DNA of 64,000 nt from CAWCUZ01 sp963798795 (GCA_963798795.1 CAWCUZ010000003.1:52215-116214), one strand, 5' to 3'. Shown: positions 43,916-52,553, numbered from the stretch's first letter. Program-made: numbers and translations. The notes: a model not told the origin generated them from the sequence alone.

Positions 43916-44430
43916 TTAGACGGCTCAACCCTCCTGCGACCCAATAGATCCCGGATAATGAGCCCGATAGCCAAGAACTCGCGCTAAAGGCCTCAAGAGC
44001 GTGAACACGACTTTTTGCATGGCCACTGGCGGACTTGGCAAATAGAGGTGATCCGCAAACGGGCCGCCAAGCAGCACGGAGGCCTGCAGCAGATTCCGGA
44101 TTCCACCGACGCCGAGGGGCCTGCCGTTTCGCGCCAGCCAGAAGACGGCCTGAAGGTACTCTTCCAGACGCAGCGCCGGCCTCACTTCCACCAACAGGTG
44201 CAGTTCTTCATCACCGGCATTCCACCACTGATGGGGAACACCGGGCGGAACGCCACGACGTCTCCGCATTCAGCAATCCGTTCTTCACGGTTTACGCGCA
44301 CGTGAACGCGCCCTTGGACGATCTCGAATCGTTCCTCTTGTCGCGGGTGGAGATGCTCGACGGAAACGAATCCACCGGGCTTGACGAAAAGATCGCACTG
44401 CAACAGCCTCCCACTCGTGTTCTGGCGGTC

Positions 44431-45879
44431 GGGGATGTCCCGGTAGCTGTTGAAAATTGAAGCGGCGGTTCCTCACTGCTCGTGCTACACGAGTGGTGAC
44501 CAAACCGGAGGCTGAATGCCTCTCAGAGAAGGAACCGCCATGAAGAAGTCTCGCACAGTCCCCACGCCGACCGCTGTTGAATCTCCGCGCGTGCGTCACC
44601 TGCCCTTGGTCGATCTGCTGGTCGACACTCGCACCGAGTTGTTCGAACTCGCAGTGCGCTCGGGCCTCCAGGTCCTCAAGACGATGCTGGAGGAGGACCG
44701 AACCGCCATCTGCGGTCCCCGCTATGGCCATCGACCCGACCGGGCGGCCTCTCGCGCCGGCACCGTCGCCAGTGAGGTCGTGCTCGGCGGGCGGAAGGTC
44801 GCCATCCGCCGGCCGCGGGTGCGCGCCGACGGACGGGAGGTCGCGCTGCCGACGTTTCGGACGATGGCCGAATGAGGACCCGCTGAATCGCCGGGTAGTC
44901 GAGCAGATGCTCGTAGGCGTGGCCACGCGCGGCGTATGCGCGCAGTCTGGAGCCCGTGCCCGCGCGCGATGACGGAGCCGGGGGACGAGCAAGAGCGCCG
45001 TGAGCCGGCGATTTGTCGCCAAGACGTCGGCGCAGCTGCGCGGCCTGGCAGACGCGCGCCATTGGACGGCGCTCGACCTGGTCGCCCTGTTGATCGACGG
45101 CGTCCACGTGAGCGACCACTGCCTGATCGTCGCCCTCGGCATTGCGGCGGACGGGCAGAAACACGCGCTGGGACTCTGGGACGGCTCGACCGAAAACGCG
45201 ACGGTGTGCCAGGGGTTGCTGGCGAATCTGCAGAGTCGAGGTCTCCGCACGGACCGCAGCCTCCTCGTGATCCTGGATGGCTCGACGGCGTTGCGCAAAG
45301 CGGTGCGGGCGACCTTCGGGGACGCCGCGCTGGTACAGCGCTGCCAGGTCCACAAGACCAGGAACGTGTTGGAGTACCTCAGCGATCGGGAGCGGCCGTG
45401 GGCGCAGGCGATCCTGCGGCGCGCCTATCAGGCCAACGACGTGAAGACGGCGCAGCGGTTGCTGCTCGATCTCGCGCGGCGGCTGGAGACCGAGTATCCC
45501 AGCGCTGCCGAGAGCGTGCGCGAGGGCCTGGACGAGACGCTCACCGTCCTGAACGTTGAAACTCTCGTCGCGGTTGCGACGCTCGCTTGGCCACGACGAA
45601 CGCCGCAGAAAGTCTCCTCAGTCGGACGCGTCACGTGAAGCGGAACGTCAAACGGTGGCGAGGCGGTCACATGATGCTGCGCTGGGTGGCCGCCGGCGTC
45701 TTGGAGGCCGTCAAGGGCTTCCGTCGATTGAAGGGGTATGCTGACATGCCCACGCTGGTCACCGCGTTGCGTGCACGCGACCGACAGCTGGGCCTCGTCG
45801 CCGCTGAGGATGATCGCGGCAGATCGCGTAGTCGTCACCGAGCCGCCGCTGAATTTCAACAGGCGACGGGACATCCCCC
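44431..45879 (+). mobile_element. IS256-family insertion sequence
   Basis: About 1.45 kb. Termini are inverted, GGGGATGTCCC at the left and GGGACATCCCC at the right, with further similarity inwards (CTGTTGAAA-TT ... GCGGCGG). GGCGGTC flanks both ends (44424-44430 and 45880-45886), the expected 7-8 bp target duplication. Inserted in a cupin cassette gene, plus orientation. Confidence 0.85.
44540..45868 (+). pseudogene. IS256-family (mutator-type) transposase, frameshifted
   Basis: Begins MKKSRTVPTPTAVESPRVRH; then RAGTVASEVVLGGRKVAIRR, DPLNRRVVEQMLVGVATRGV, the catalytic regions ALDLVALLIDGVHVSDHCLI and SLLVILDGSTALRKAVRATF, RCQVHKTRNVLEYLSDRERP and, after another shift, TTNAAESLLSRTRHVKRNVK with RWRGGHMMLRWVAAG. 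This is the order of IS256 DDE transposases. Frame breaks near 44.87, 44.97 and 45.58 kb. Confidence 0.82.
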
Positions 45880-45990
45880 GGCGGTCTGGCGGAACACTAT
45901 TCGCTCGCCGGTCGCCGGATTCTCGATGATTTCGCCTGCGCGTGCCATTGCGATCTCGCTACATCCAGTTATCCCAGCCTCCGGCGAGCC

Positions 45991-46118
45991 GTCTAACAAG
46001 TGCGGTTAACCCGCGAGCCGGCGTTTTGGCCGCGCTGGCCCGTCGGAGAAGCTAAGAGCCGGAGTGGTCGCGCGCCCGCGCCGCCAGCCGGCTCGACAGG
46101 TTCAACCGCTAGTTAGGT
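45991..46118 (-). repeat. attC site, long type
   Basis: GTCTAAC ... GTTAGGT, 128 bp; arms GCGGTTAACCCGCGAGCCGGC and GCCGGCTCGACAGGTTCAACCGC. Confidence 0.85.
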
Positions 46119-46700
46119 GGCAGCGGCAACCGGCCGCCGAAAGCGGACGACGAGTGGCGCCGTGAAAAGGCCCAGCGCCAACCCCCCACAGGCGATCAGC
46201 CCCAAGTAGACGAGTGCTCCCGGCAGCCCGACAAGTCGATGCGACCGAAACTCGGCGTCTGCCGCAGCTGCTGCGCCTGCAGCCACTGACCAGCCCGCCA
46301 GACTGGCTACGACCCACAGGCCGCTGCGCCGTGCGACCGTTCGAAGGAGCCACCCTTGTGCACCGCCAACAAGTAGACCGCCGGACGCAACGCACCAAGT
46401 GAGGGCATAGGTCGGACCAGGGCCTACTAGGTGCCCGGCGTCGGTTAACGCAAAGGGCAGCGCCAAGCCGACACACGACGCGCCGAACCACAGACTCGGC
46501 CGAGGGAGAACATGACGTAACACCCGCGCCTGCGCGATGCCGACTCCCGCACCCATTCCAGCGCCGACCAGCCACTGCACCCCGCCGATTCCGATGGCCT
46601 CACCAGCTAGTGCCAGCACGATCACGCACGGGACGCCCAACACCCACCCACCCCAGGTTGCACGAATCCACTTACGGGCTGAGATATCCTCGTCATTCAC
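46113..46700 (-). CDS. polytopic membrane protein (cassette)
   Basis: 195 residues from a GTG. The N-terminal ISARKWIRATWGGWVLGVPC is followed by several hydrophobic segments and Gly-rich repeats (VGAGMGAGVGIAQARVLRHV; SGGLLVGGAQGWLLRTVARR), i.e. two related halves with G-x-A-Q-x-x-x-L-R motifs. No enzymatic motif. Canonical orientation; stop in the attC core. Confidence 0.65.
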   Translation of the reverse strand: MNDEDISARKWIRATWGGWVLGVPCVIVLALAGEAIGIGGVQWLVGAGMGAGVGIAQARVLRHVLPRPSLWFGASCVGLALPFALTDAGHLVGPGPTYALTWCVASGGLLVGGAQGWLLRTVARRSGLWVVASLAGWSVAAGAAAAADAEFRSHRLVGLPGALVYLGLIACGGLALGLFTAPLVVRFRRPVAAAT

Positions 46701-46706
46701 GCTGCC

Positions 46707-46797
46707 ACCTAACGCTGCGCTTGAGCCGCAGCGCGCCTCGTTCCTTCGATCTTTCGCAAGATGACCGCGCGCTGTCGGCTCCAAGCGCTTGTTAGGC
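46707..46797 (-). repeat. attC site
   Basis: ACCTAAC ... GTTAGGC, 91 bp; arms CTGCGCTTGAGCCGCAGCGCGC / GCGCGCTGTCGGCTCCAAGCGC. Confidence 0.9.
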
Positions 46798-46824
46798 GGC
46801 CTGTCGAATGTTACGCTGATTCCC

Positions 46825-47049
46825 ATGACGATCAAGGCTCGCGTGCGCGCCGGCCGACTTGTCTTCGATGAACCGACGGCATTGCCCGAGGGCACTGAGG
46901 TTGAGCTTCTGCCCTTGGATCCGGGCGATTGGCTTGATGACGCCGACCGCGCCGCCCTTCACGCCGCCTTGGCCCAGTCTCAATCCGATGTCACCGCCGG
47001 CCGGCTCACCGATGCGGCCGACGTCCTCAGACAACTCCGGTCGCGGTGA
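46825..47049 (+). CDS. small antitoxin of a RelBE/ParDE-type module
   Basis: About 74 residues: MTIKARVRAGRLVFDEPTAL, PEGTEVELLPLDPGDWLDDA, then LTDAADVLRQLRSR. The start (a beta-strand 'K-A-x-V-R-x-G-R-L-V-x-D-x-P-x-x-L-P-E-G') is shared by a common class of plasmid-type antitoxins. The toxin GTG overlaps its stop. Reads against the canonical direction. Confidence 0.8.
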   Translation: MTIKARVRAGRLVFDEPTALPEGTEVELLPLDPGDWLDDADRAALHAALAQSQSDVTAGRLTDAADVLRQLRSR

Positions 47050-47348
47050 AGCCGCGGCGCGTTCGATTCACCGACACGGCGCGGCAACATGTTGACCGCG
47101 AGCACGCTTGGTGGATCCAGAATCGCGACCACCGGGATGTGTTCGTGACCGACTTGGATGCGGCGATTCAGGTCGTCGCGGTCCTGCCGGGCGCCGGTAC
47201 GCCCTATGCCCAGGGCGGCGTGACCGGACTGCGACGCATCTACCTCCGCCGTCTCGACTGCCACCTCTATTACACGTTCGACGCCCACGAGATCCTCGTC
47301 CGCGCAATCTGGGGCGCACGTCGCGAGCGCGGACCAACTCCGCTTTGA
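47046..47348 (+). CDS. ParE/RelE-type toxin
   Basis: 100 residues: MKPRRVRFTDTARQHVDREH, GGVTGLRRIYLRRLDCHLYY, FDAHEILVRAIWGARRERGP. The R-R-(I/V)-x-L-x-R-x-x-x-H-x-x-Y-x-(V/F) and I-x-V-R-A-I-W-x-A-R-R-x-R-x-P pattern is the ParE signature. Coupled to the antitoxin by a 4-base overlap; intact. Confidence 0.88.
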   Translation: MKPRRVRFTDTARQHVDREHAWWIQNRDHRDVFVTDLDAAIQVVAVLPGAGTPYAQGGVTGLRRIYLRRLDCHLYYTFDAHEILVRAIWGARRERGPTPL

Positions 47349-47371
47349 TCGCCTGCGGTGCTGGTTCGTCC

Positions 47372-47445
47372 GCCTAACGCGAACCGTCAGCCGCGGCGGC
47401 GCTCCCATCACGCGCGCCGCCGTCGGCTGCACGGCACTGTTGGCC
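47372..47445 (-). repeat. attC site
   Basis: GCCTAAC ... GTTGGCC, 74 bp; arms CCGTCAGCCGCGGCGGCG / CGCCGCCGTCGGCTGCACGG. Confidence 0.88.
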
Positions 47446-47659
47446 AGCGTGGTGGAAAGCTGGGCTACGAGAGAAGCCAAAGTATGACGCCGACCAGAGC
47501 GATGCCACCTGCACAGCAGCGCTGTTCGCCCGCCATTACAGGATGGTCCGGACGAGTTGTCGAAGCGGATTCAGCCGAGCGCGCATGATTCTTGGCAGCG
47601 TCTCCGCGTTGCGCCTTCACCAGCGCGAGGTACTCTCGCCTTCACCCAAGGGCACCACT

Positions 47660-48334
47660 TCAACGCGGTCCGGGGTCCGCTGCCCTGGTCGCCTGCCTCG
47701 CGCTTCCACAAAGCCCACGCTTCACTTCGGTCCGGGTCTCGGCGTACCATTGGTCCAGCCACGCACTGACGCCATCGACACCCGCCGCGTTTAGGTCTAG
47801 GCGGTTCCAGAAGCGAAGGACCATGCGCTGGCGAACAGTCGGACGGGACGCCAAGAGGGCATCGATGATTCCTGATGCTTCTGCCTTGGATGTCCCATCG
47901 GCACAGGTCCCACCAAGTGCTGCAATATAGTCGAGCTGCGCCTGCGTGGCCGATCGGCCAGCATCTGCTGCTGCTTTTCTTGTTCCTCTTTTCGCGTCTT
48001 CCTGGCCTTTGCGGCAGACTCCGCGAACCGAGCCCTTGCCCGCTCTCGCTCTGTGACGGGAAGTACCCTCAGAATTGCGTCTCGGAGCAGGCGCTTCTCT
48101 GGCTCGCTTACGATGCCGTCCGCCAAAATGCCAGCGACCTCTTCGCGAAGAAAGTGGACGCCAGGAAATCCGCCACGGCCGCGGCTCACGAAGCCACTCG
48201 GAGAGACCGGCAACGTCGTGTTCTGACACCACGCCATCGGTCCAGACTTGCTCAAGCCGCTGTAGCAAGGCAAGCCAGCCACCGGAAAGTGCGAGCGGTA
48301 AGGCGACGAGTGCGCGCACTGGCCGTCTGGTCAC
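47660..48334 (-). pseudogene. hypothetical cassette protein, two compensating frameshifts
   Basis: Joined over three segments it reads VTRRPVRALVALPLALSGGW, LEQVWTDGVVSEHDVAGLSE; then LREEVAGILADGIVSEPEKR, TERERARARFAESAAKARKT (charged coiled coil); then ATQAQLDYIAALGGTCADGT, KAEASGIIDALLASRP and WNRLDLNAAGVDGVSAWLDQ. The TQAQLDYIAALGG-KAEAS part looks like a small SAP/helix-hairpin-like binding module. Function unknown. Shifts near 48185 and 47970. Confidence 0.5.
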
Positions 48335-48355
48335 ATAGGACAGGTGAGGGCTCGT

Positions 48356-48432
48356 CGGCAACGGCCACGGCTCACCCGCGGCCGCTCCACGTTCTTGACG
48401 GTGCGGCCGTCGGGTGCAGCCGCTGGTTAGCC
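48356..48432 (-). repeat. attC site of duplicated cassette D, copy 1
   Basis: CGGCAAC (weak) ... GTTAGCC, 77 bp; arms CCACGGCTCACCCGCGGCCG / CGGCCGTCGGGTGCAGCCG. Same site as 58587-58663. Confidence 0.85.
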
Positions 48433-48475
48433 AGCCCTGCAAATGCTACATTACCGCCGAGGCCCGCCCGTGAGC

Positions 48476-48682
48476 ATGACTTTCGATATCGAGATCGACC
48501 GCGAGGACGACGGCCGCTGGATGGCCGACGTCCAGGCTCTGCCTGGCGTCATGGCGTACGGTGCGACTCGCGATGAAGCTGTCGCGCGGGTCCAGGCCCT
48601 GGCCCTGCGCGTGCTCGCCGAGCGGCTCGAACATGCCGAGGCCCCGGCCGAACTGCTCAACGTCACGTTCCGCGCCGCATGA
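48476..48682 (+). CDS. hicB: HicB-type antitoxin, duplicated cassette D copy 1
   Basis: 68 residues: MTFDIEIDREDDGRWMADVQ, ALPGVMAYGATRDEAVARVQ, ending AELLNVTFRAA. The partial RNase-H-like HicB fold (E-x-D-G-R-W-x-A-x-V-x-x-L-P-G-V) is clear. A GTG at 48470 is an alternative start. Its stop overlaps the hicA start. Reads against the canonical direction; a twin lies at 58707. Confidence 0.85.
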   Translation: MTFDIEIDREDDGRWMADVQALPGVMAYGATRDEAVARVQALALRVLAERLEHAEAPAELLNVTFRAA

Positions 48683-48948
48683 GTCGTTGGCCGGCCTCCA
48701 AGGCACGCCGCGTTCTCACTGCGCTCCTGAACATTGGCTGGCAAATCAAGCGCCAATCCGGATCGCACCGAACACTGAGCCGCGCCGGGTGGGATGACTT
48801 CGTCTTCGCCTTCCATGAGGGCGAGGAGATTGGCCCAAAGATGCTGGCGCGAATCCTCGCAGAACCGGCCTCTCACCCGGCGACTTGTAGCCGCCCCTCT
48901 TGTCTGGCTAACGTGCGCGCTCACCCGCGGCCGTTCTGCCGATCTTAG
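48679..48948 (+). pseudogene. hicA: HicA-type toxin, frameshifted copy (cassette D copy 1)
   Basis: Reads MSRWPASKARRVLTALLNIG, KRQSGSHRTLSRAGWDDFVF, EGEEIGPKMLARI as a HicA double-stranded-RNA-binding-like toxin (catalytic His in SGSHR). One base is missing at about 48855 compared with the copy at 58910, so the C-terminus is replaced and the frame runs into the attC. Confidence 0.85.
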
Positions 48949-48983
48949 ACGTCGCGGCCGTCGGGTGCAGCGCGGGGTTAGAC
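48906..48983 (-). repeat. attC site of duplicated cassette C, copy 1
   Basis: GGCTAAC ... GTTAGAC, 78 bp; same internal sequence as 55256-55333. Confidence 0.92.
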
Positions 48984-49025
48984 AGCGGCCCACCCACGAC
49001 GGTATTGTAGGTCCGAGGATTCTCC

Positions 49026-49241
49026 ATGCATAACGAGTTCACCGCCGTCTTCGAACGCGATGGCGAGTGGTACGTCGCGTATTCCCCGGAAATTCCCGGC
49101 GCGAACGGCCAAGGCCGGACCAAGGATGAAGCGCGCCAGAGCTTGGCGGAGGCCATTGCCCTGATTCTTGAGGACCGCCGCGAGGATGGTCTCCGAGGCG
49201 TGCCGCCCGATGCCGAGCGTGGAACGGTGACCGTCCGGTGA
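49026..49241 (+). CDS. hicB: HicB-type antitoxin, duplicated cassette C copy 1
   Basis: 71 residues: MHNEFTAVFERDGEWYVAYS, PEIPGANGQGRTKDEARQSL, AEAIALILEDRRED. Typical HicB antitoxin core. The hicA start overlaps its stop (GTGA). Against the canonical direction. Identical to 55376-55591. Confidence 0.9.
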   Translation: MHNEFTAVFERDGEWYVAYSPEIPGANGQGRTKDEARQSLAEAIALILEDRREDGLRGVPPDAERGTVTVR

Positions 49242-49426
49242 AACGCAGCACGCTGCTGCAGCACCTTCGAAAACACGGCTGCGTCCTCAAGCGCGAAGGT
49301 GGTTCCCACTCACTGTGGACCAATCCAGCCACCGGTGCGGTCGAAGCGGTGCCGCGCCACACTGAAATCGGCAACAACCTCGCCAGGAAGATCTGCCGCG
49401 GCCTGAGCATTCCTGAAATCGGCTAG
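49238..49426 (+). CDS. hicA: HicA-type toxin, duplicated cassette C copy 1
   Basis: 62 residues: MKRSTLLQHLRKHGCVLKRE, GGSHSLWTNPATG, VPRHTEIGNNLARKICRGLS. HicA fold with catalytic His in GGSHSLW; an mRNA interferase held in check by HicB. Identical to 55588-55776. Confidence 0.92.
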   Translation: MKRSTLLQHLRKHGCVLKREGGSHSLWTNPATGAVEAVPRHTEIGNNLARKICRGLSIPEIG

Positions 49427-49440
49427 CGGCCCGCGCCGCT

Positions 49441-49516
49441 GTCTAACGCGCGCGCTCACCCGCGGCCGCTCACCGCTCCTGACAGCGCGGCCGTCGGGTG
49501 CAGCGCGATGTTATGC
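49441..49516 (-). repeat. attC site of duplicated cassette B, copy 1
   Basis: GTCTAAC ... GTTATGC, 76 bp; same as 53988-54063. Confidence 0.92.
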
Positions 49517-49774
49517 CGCGATCTCGATCGTTGCGTAGAAGTCGATCTCGCGCGTCTTCCGTCGAGGCGTAACAGTCCGGTGACTGGGTCGTGGAATCCG
49601 GAGCCCATCCTCGCGCATTCCTCGAACGTGAAGCTCGATGGCCCGCTCGATCCGGCGTAGGGCACTGTCGATCGTCTTGCCTGTCGCAACGCAGCCGGGA
49701 AGATCGGGGACGGACGCGCCCCAATCGCTGTCGGGATCGCGGTTGATCCGCACGAGGTACTGGAGTGTCTTCAT
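49511..49774 (-). CDS. hicB: HicB-type antitoxin, duplicated cassette B copy 1
   Basis: 87 residues: MKTLQYLVRINRDPDSDWGA, SVPDLPGCVATGKTIDSALR, RIERAIELHVRGMREDGLRI. HicB core P-D-L-P-G-C. Canonical cassette direction, downstream of hicA with overlapping stop/start. The stop codon lies in the attC core. Same protein at 54058-54321. Confidence 0.92.
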   Translation of the reverse strand: MKTLQYLVRINRDPDSDWGASVPDLPGCVATGKTIDSALRRIERAIELHVRGMREDGLRIPRPSHRTVTPRRKTREIDFYATIEIAA

Positions 49775-49968
49775 GACTTCCGCTCCTTCAGACCGGCCTG
49801 GCGTTTCACGGAACTGAGCGTGCCTTTGGGCATGTCGTCGCCGAGATGACCGCTCACGGTGACTCGGCCGGCCTTGACCGGGTGCTTGAATTGGCGGTGG
49901 CTGCCTTCTGTGCTGACCAACGCCCACCCGGCGGCTTCAAGAAGCCGGATCACTTCGCGAACCTTCAC
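49771..49968 (-). CDS. hicA: HicA-type toxin, duplicated cassette B copy 1
   Basis: 65 residues from a GTG: MKVREVIRLLEAAGWALVST, EGSHRQFKHPVKAGRVTVSG, HLGDDMPKGTLSSVKRQAGL. Catalytic His in EGSHRQFKHP; complete here, whereas the second copy has lost one base. Confidence 0.92.
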   Translation of the reverse strand: MKVREVIRLLEAAGWALVSTEGSHRQFKHPVKAGRVTVSGHLGDDMPKGTLSSVKRQAGLKERKS

Positions 49969-50038
49969 CTGACGACGCTACCACAACGACCGCGCTGTGC
50001 GGGCGATCCGGGACTCGGATTCCCTGATCTTCTTGTCG

Positions 50039-50116
50039 GCATAACGTGCGCGATGAACCGCGGCGCGTTCCTGCTCTCTTCCAGAATGCGCCGTCGGCTC
50101 CATCGCGGGGTTAGGC
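50039..50116 (-). repeat. attC site of duplicated cassette A, copy 2
   Basis: GCATAAC ... GTTAGGC, 78 bp; differs from 43326-43403 by one base in the left arm (ACCGCGG instead of ACCACGG). Confidence 0.92.
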
Positions 50117-50506
50117 CGTGTGTTGATCAGTCCGCCGCCACGTCAAGCCCGTCAGAATCCCAGCGAGCCCCAGGAACCAGAGCAACCCCGCAATAGTCGT
50201 CAGATACTCGATTTGGAACTGGCCGGTGCCTGGTCTGATCGCAGATCCAGCGCCGACGGCCGTTAGCAGTGCGACCAGCGAGATGGCGCCGAGCCACCGA
50301 TTCTCGCTCCGGAGCAAGCGCCAGGACACGATGAGCAGCCACACGCCGCAGACCGCGAGGGCGACCCATTCGAACGTGAACGTCGTGGCATTGTCTGTGG
50401 TGATGTCATCGAACGCCGCATACGCGAGCAGGACCGTGGCGAGCGTGACGGCTGCATCTCGCAGCACCTGGCCGCGTGATCGTTCAGCGCGACGCCCATG
50501 CGTCAT
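50111..50506 (-). CDS. four-helix membrane protein, duplicated cassette A copy 2
   Basis: 131 residues, identical to the protein at 43398-43793. Identity of the DNA covers 511 bp, ending at TAAC on the left and GCCTAC on the right. Confidence 0.75.
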   Translation of the reverse strand: MTHGRRAERSRGQVLRDAAVTLATVLLAYAAFDDITTDNATTFTFEWVALAVCGVWLLIVSWRLLRSENRWLGAISLVALLTAVGAGSAIRPGTGQFQIEYLTTIAGLLWFLGLAGILTGLTWRRTDQHTA

Positions 50507-50546
50507 GATTGTCGCCTCCTCGAGTCCGCTTGCCGTTCGCTCAGCG

Positions 50547-50636
50547 GCCTACCGCCAGCTTCTGCTGCGAGCGGACCAACCAACGTCGCGAGGCAACGAT
50601 CAACGGTCCGCTCGTCAGCAGCAAGCTTCGTTAGGC
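50547..50636 (-). repeat. attC site
   Basis: GCCTAC ... GTTAGGC, 90 bp; arms CTTCTGCTGCGAGCGGACC / GGTCCGCTCGTCAGCAGCAAG. Confidence 0.85.
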
Positions 50637-50711
50637 GCTCCAACTCGCGGCGCAGTATTGTGGGCGTCGTAGCACCATGCCGGCCGCCCCTGCGCCGCGT
50701 TGAGTTCCATC

Positions 50712-51715
50712 TCACTTCGCCGCCCTCGACATGTACCAGACGTCATTGCGGTAGGAGAACTCGGGCTGGCCGTTCGCTGGTACCGAGTACTTGCCGCCAG
50801 TCATGTAGAGTCGGTCGCCGAGCACCCACGCAGCAGGTGCGCCGCGCGGCGACCACGGCGCGTTCATCTCGCGCCAGGTGATGCCGTCGGCCGAAACCAG
50901 GGACGATGGCGCAAACGTCGAGTTCCTGTTGGCACCCACAAGCCAGATCTGACCGTCGAACACCACGGGCATACCGCCCCACTCCGGACCCGATCGGAAC
51001 GGCGCACGGCTCCAGCGTACACCGTCATCCGAGAACCACGTTTCCCGCTTCGCGTTTGGATACGGATCGCGCTGCCCGTCGATGACGCCGCCGCCCATGA
51101 TCCAGAGCTTATTCTTGAACGAGACCGTCATTCCAACATTGCGCGGACTCCACCCGGCGTGTTCGACCACCCGCGTCCAGTGCACGGCATCGGGCGAACT
51201 CCACACATCATCGTAGTACTTCGCGCCGTCGTACCCGCCCATGAGCCAGATCCGTCCGCCGTGTACCACTGCGCCGTAGAAGACGCGTTTGGGGAGGTTC
51301 GACTCGGGGGCCACCACTTCCCACCGCGCAAAGTCGGTCGTCCGCGCGATCCGCGACGTGAGATGCAAATCGAGGTAGTTCCCGTCATCGTGCCAAGTGC
51401 GTAGACGGCGCCGTTGAATTGCACGTACTTCTGGTAGGAGGAGTTCAGCCCGGACGGCGGCAACGCACTCCTGGTCCAGATCCTCGCGTCGTCCGATCGC
51501 CAGTTGCCGGCGTCGGAGATGAATGCCCACATCTGGCCGCGCACGACGAACACCGGGAAGTTGTAGGCCCCACGATACGGGGCCGCGTCAGTGACTTTCG
51601 TCCAGGTGTATTCCGGTGGCGATTGGGTAGCCGCTGGTGTCGCTGCCATGAGCATGGCTCCAAGCACGGCGGGCGCCGCCCCCCAACTCCAACTCATGCC
51701 GATTCCTCTCCGCAT
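50712..51715 (-). pseudogene. exported Kelch-like beta-propeller protein, frameshifted
   Basis: Starts MRRGIGMSWSWGAAPAVLGA with a signal peptide ending near ATQS. First blades in one frame (YNFPVFVVRGQMWAFISDAG, YVQFNGAVYALGTMTG), then after a shift near 51385 FYGAVVHGGRIWLMGGYDGA, TVSFKNKLWIMGGGVIDGQR, PVVFDGQIWLVGANRN and AWVLGDRLYMTGGKYSV. The repeated 'x-V-x-x-G-x-(I/L)-W-(L/I)-M-G-G' with W-T/W-S closing motifs is Kelch-like. About 335 residues when repaired; exported, binding role likely. Canonical direction. Confidence 0.7.
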
Positions 51716-51787
51716 GTCTTCTCCCGACTCCGCAGGCGTCTTTCGATCAACTGTCATCTGCTGGCAGGCCTCCGGACCCGGTGATGC

Positions 51788-51877
51788 GCCTAACGTGCGC
51801 GATGAGCCGCGGCGCGCTCGTTCCTTGGAGGTTTCGAATGATGACGGCGCGCCGTCGGCTCCATCGCGGGGTTAGGC
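51788..51877 (-). repeat. attC site
   Basis: GCCTAAC ... GTTAGGC, 90 bp; arms CGCGATGAGCCGCGGCGCGC / GCGCGCCGTCGGCTCCATCGCG. Confidence 0.92.
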
Positions 51878-52180
51878 TGCACCGCGCGATATGCCGTGCA
51901 GAGCCGCAACTACGGCCCGCGGATTCCGAGCTGCCACACGCAGGAGAGCCAAGGCCGGCCCGTCCGGGGTTCGCCGGCCCTGCTCCCAGTTGCGCAACGT
52001 CGCCACGCTGACGCCGATCAGCAATGCGAACTCCGCCTGCGTCGTCTTGAGCTTCGCCCGAACCGCTCGAACATCCGCCGGCCGGAACGTCGTGACGCGC
52101 GAGGGCTTTGCTTTTCCCCGGCGGATCCGACCTGCCTGCCGGACGCTCGTCACCAGCTCAGCAAAGGCTTCGTCCTTCAT
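51872..52180 (-). CDS. HigA-type XRE antitoxin
   Basis: 102 residues: N-terminal RQAGRIRRGKAKPSRVTTFR, then a helix-turn-helix VRAVRAKLKTTQAEFALLIG + VSVATLRNWEQGRRTPDGPA. It would bind the operator and neutralise the RelE-like toxin encoded just upstream, whose stop overlaps its start (ATGA). Toxin-first order is the HigBA/NadS arrangement. Canonical direction; stop in attC core. Confidence 0.87.
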   Translation of the reverse strand: MKDEAFAELVTSVRQAGRIRRGKAKPSRVTTFRPADVRAVRAKLKTTQAEFALLIGVSVATLRNWEQGRRTPDGPALALLRVAARNPRAVVAALHGISRGAA

Positions 52181-52493
52181 CTGAATTCCTCCCGCACGAG
52201 CCGGCCCAAGGCTTTGGCCTGCGCTGGCGTCAAGTCGCCCTGCTCGTTCTTCGCGTAGCAGTACAGCATGTAGAACGCGGACTCGGTCGGCGCCCAGTAA
52301 TAGATGACTCGAAGTCCACCGCGTTTGCCGCCTCCAGGGCGAGCCCAGCGTACTTGCGCAACCCAGCAGCCCCTGCAATGATGGGCCCCTGTTCCGGTCG
52401 CAGCATGAGAGCGATCTGCAAACGGCGATATGCCTCGTCGTCAAGGTGCCGGACCATGCTGGCTGTAAAGACCGGCGTCTCAACGAAGCGCAC
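52177..52493 (-). pseudogene. HigB/RelE-type toxin, frameshifted
   Basis: Reads MRFVETPVFTASMVRHLDDE, YRRLQIALMLRPEQGPIIAG, AAGLRK and then in another frame VRWARPGGGKRGGLRVIYYW, ESAFYMLYCYAKNEQGDLTP and LGRLVREEFR. The R-W-(A/S)-x-P-G-x-G-K-R-G-G-x-R-V-I-Y-Y core is the RelE/HigB2 signature. One base appears lost or gained near 52355. Confidence 0.85.
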
Positions 52494-52501
52494 AACTCAG
52501 T

Positions 52502-52518
52502 ATACGCCAATGGCGTAT
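52502..52518. promoter_or_regulatory. palindromic operator upstream of the higBA-like module
   Basis: ATACGCCAATGGCGTAT is a perfect 8+1+8 inverted repeat 9 bases before the toxin start, in the position expected for autoregulation by the XRE antitoxin. Confidence 0.65.
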
Positions 52519-52553
52519 CGCGTAACCGTGTGAATCTCGATCTTGTTGGTGCA

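Larger units (their letters stand above)
43925..45948 (-). pseudogene. cupin-domain protein gene split by an IS256-family element, also frameshifted
   Basis: The 5' part (45880-45948) reads MARAGEIIENPATGERIVF. The 3' part (43925-44430) continues NTSGRLLQCDLFVKPGGFVS, VEHLHPRQEERFEIVQGRVH and, after a shift near 44265, PGVPHQWWNAGDEELHLLVE. The motifs G(X)5HXH(X)3,4E-like HLHPRQEE and the second PGVPHQWWN are a classical cupin barrel, of about 190 residues when repaired. The last third (VVFTLLRPLARVLGYRAHYP) resembles the extension of cupins found with sugar or quercetin-type metabolism. Inactive as it stands. Confidence 0.8.
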
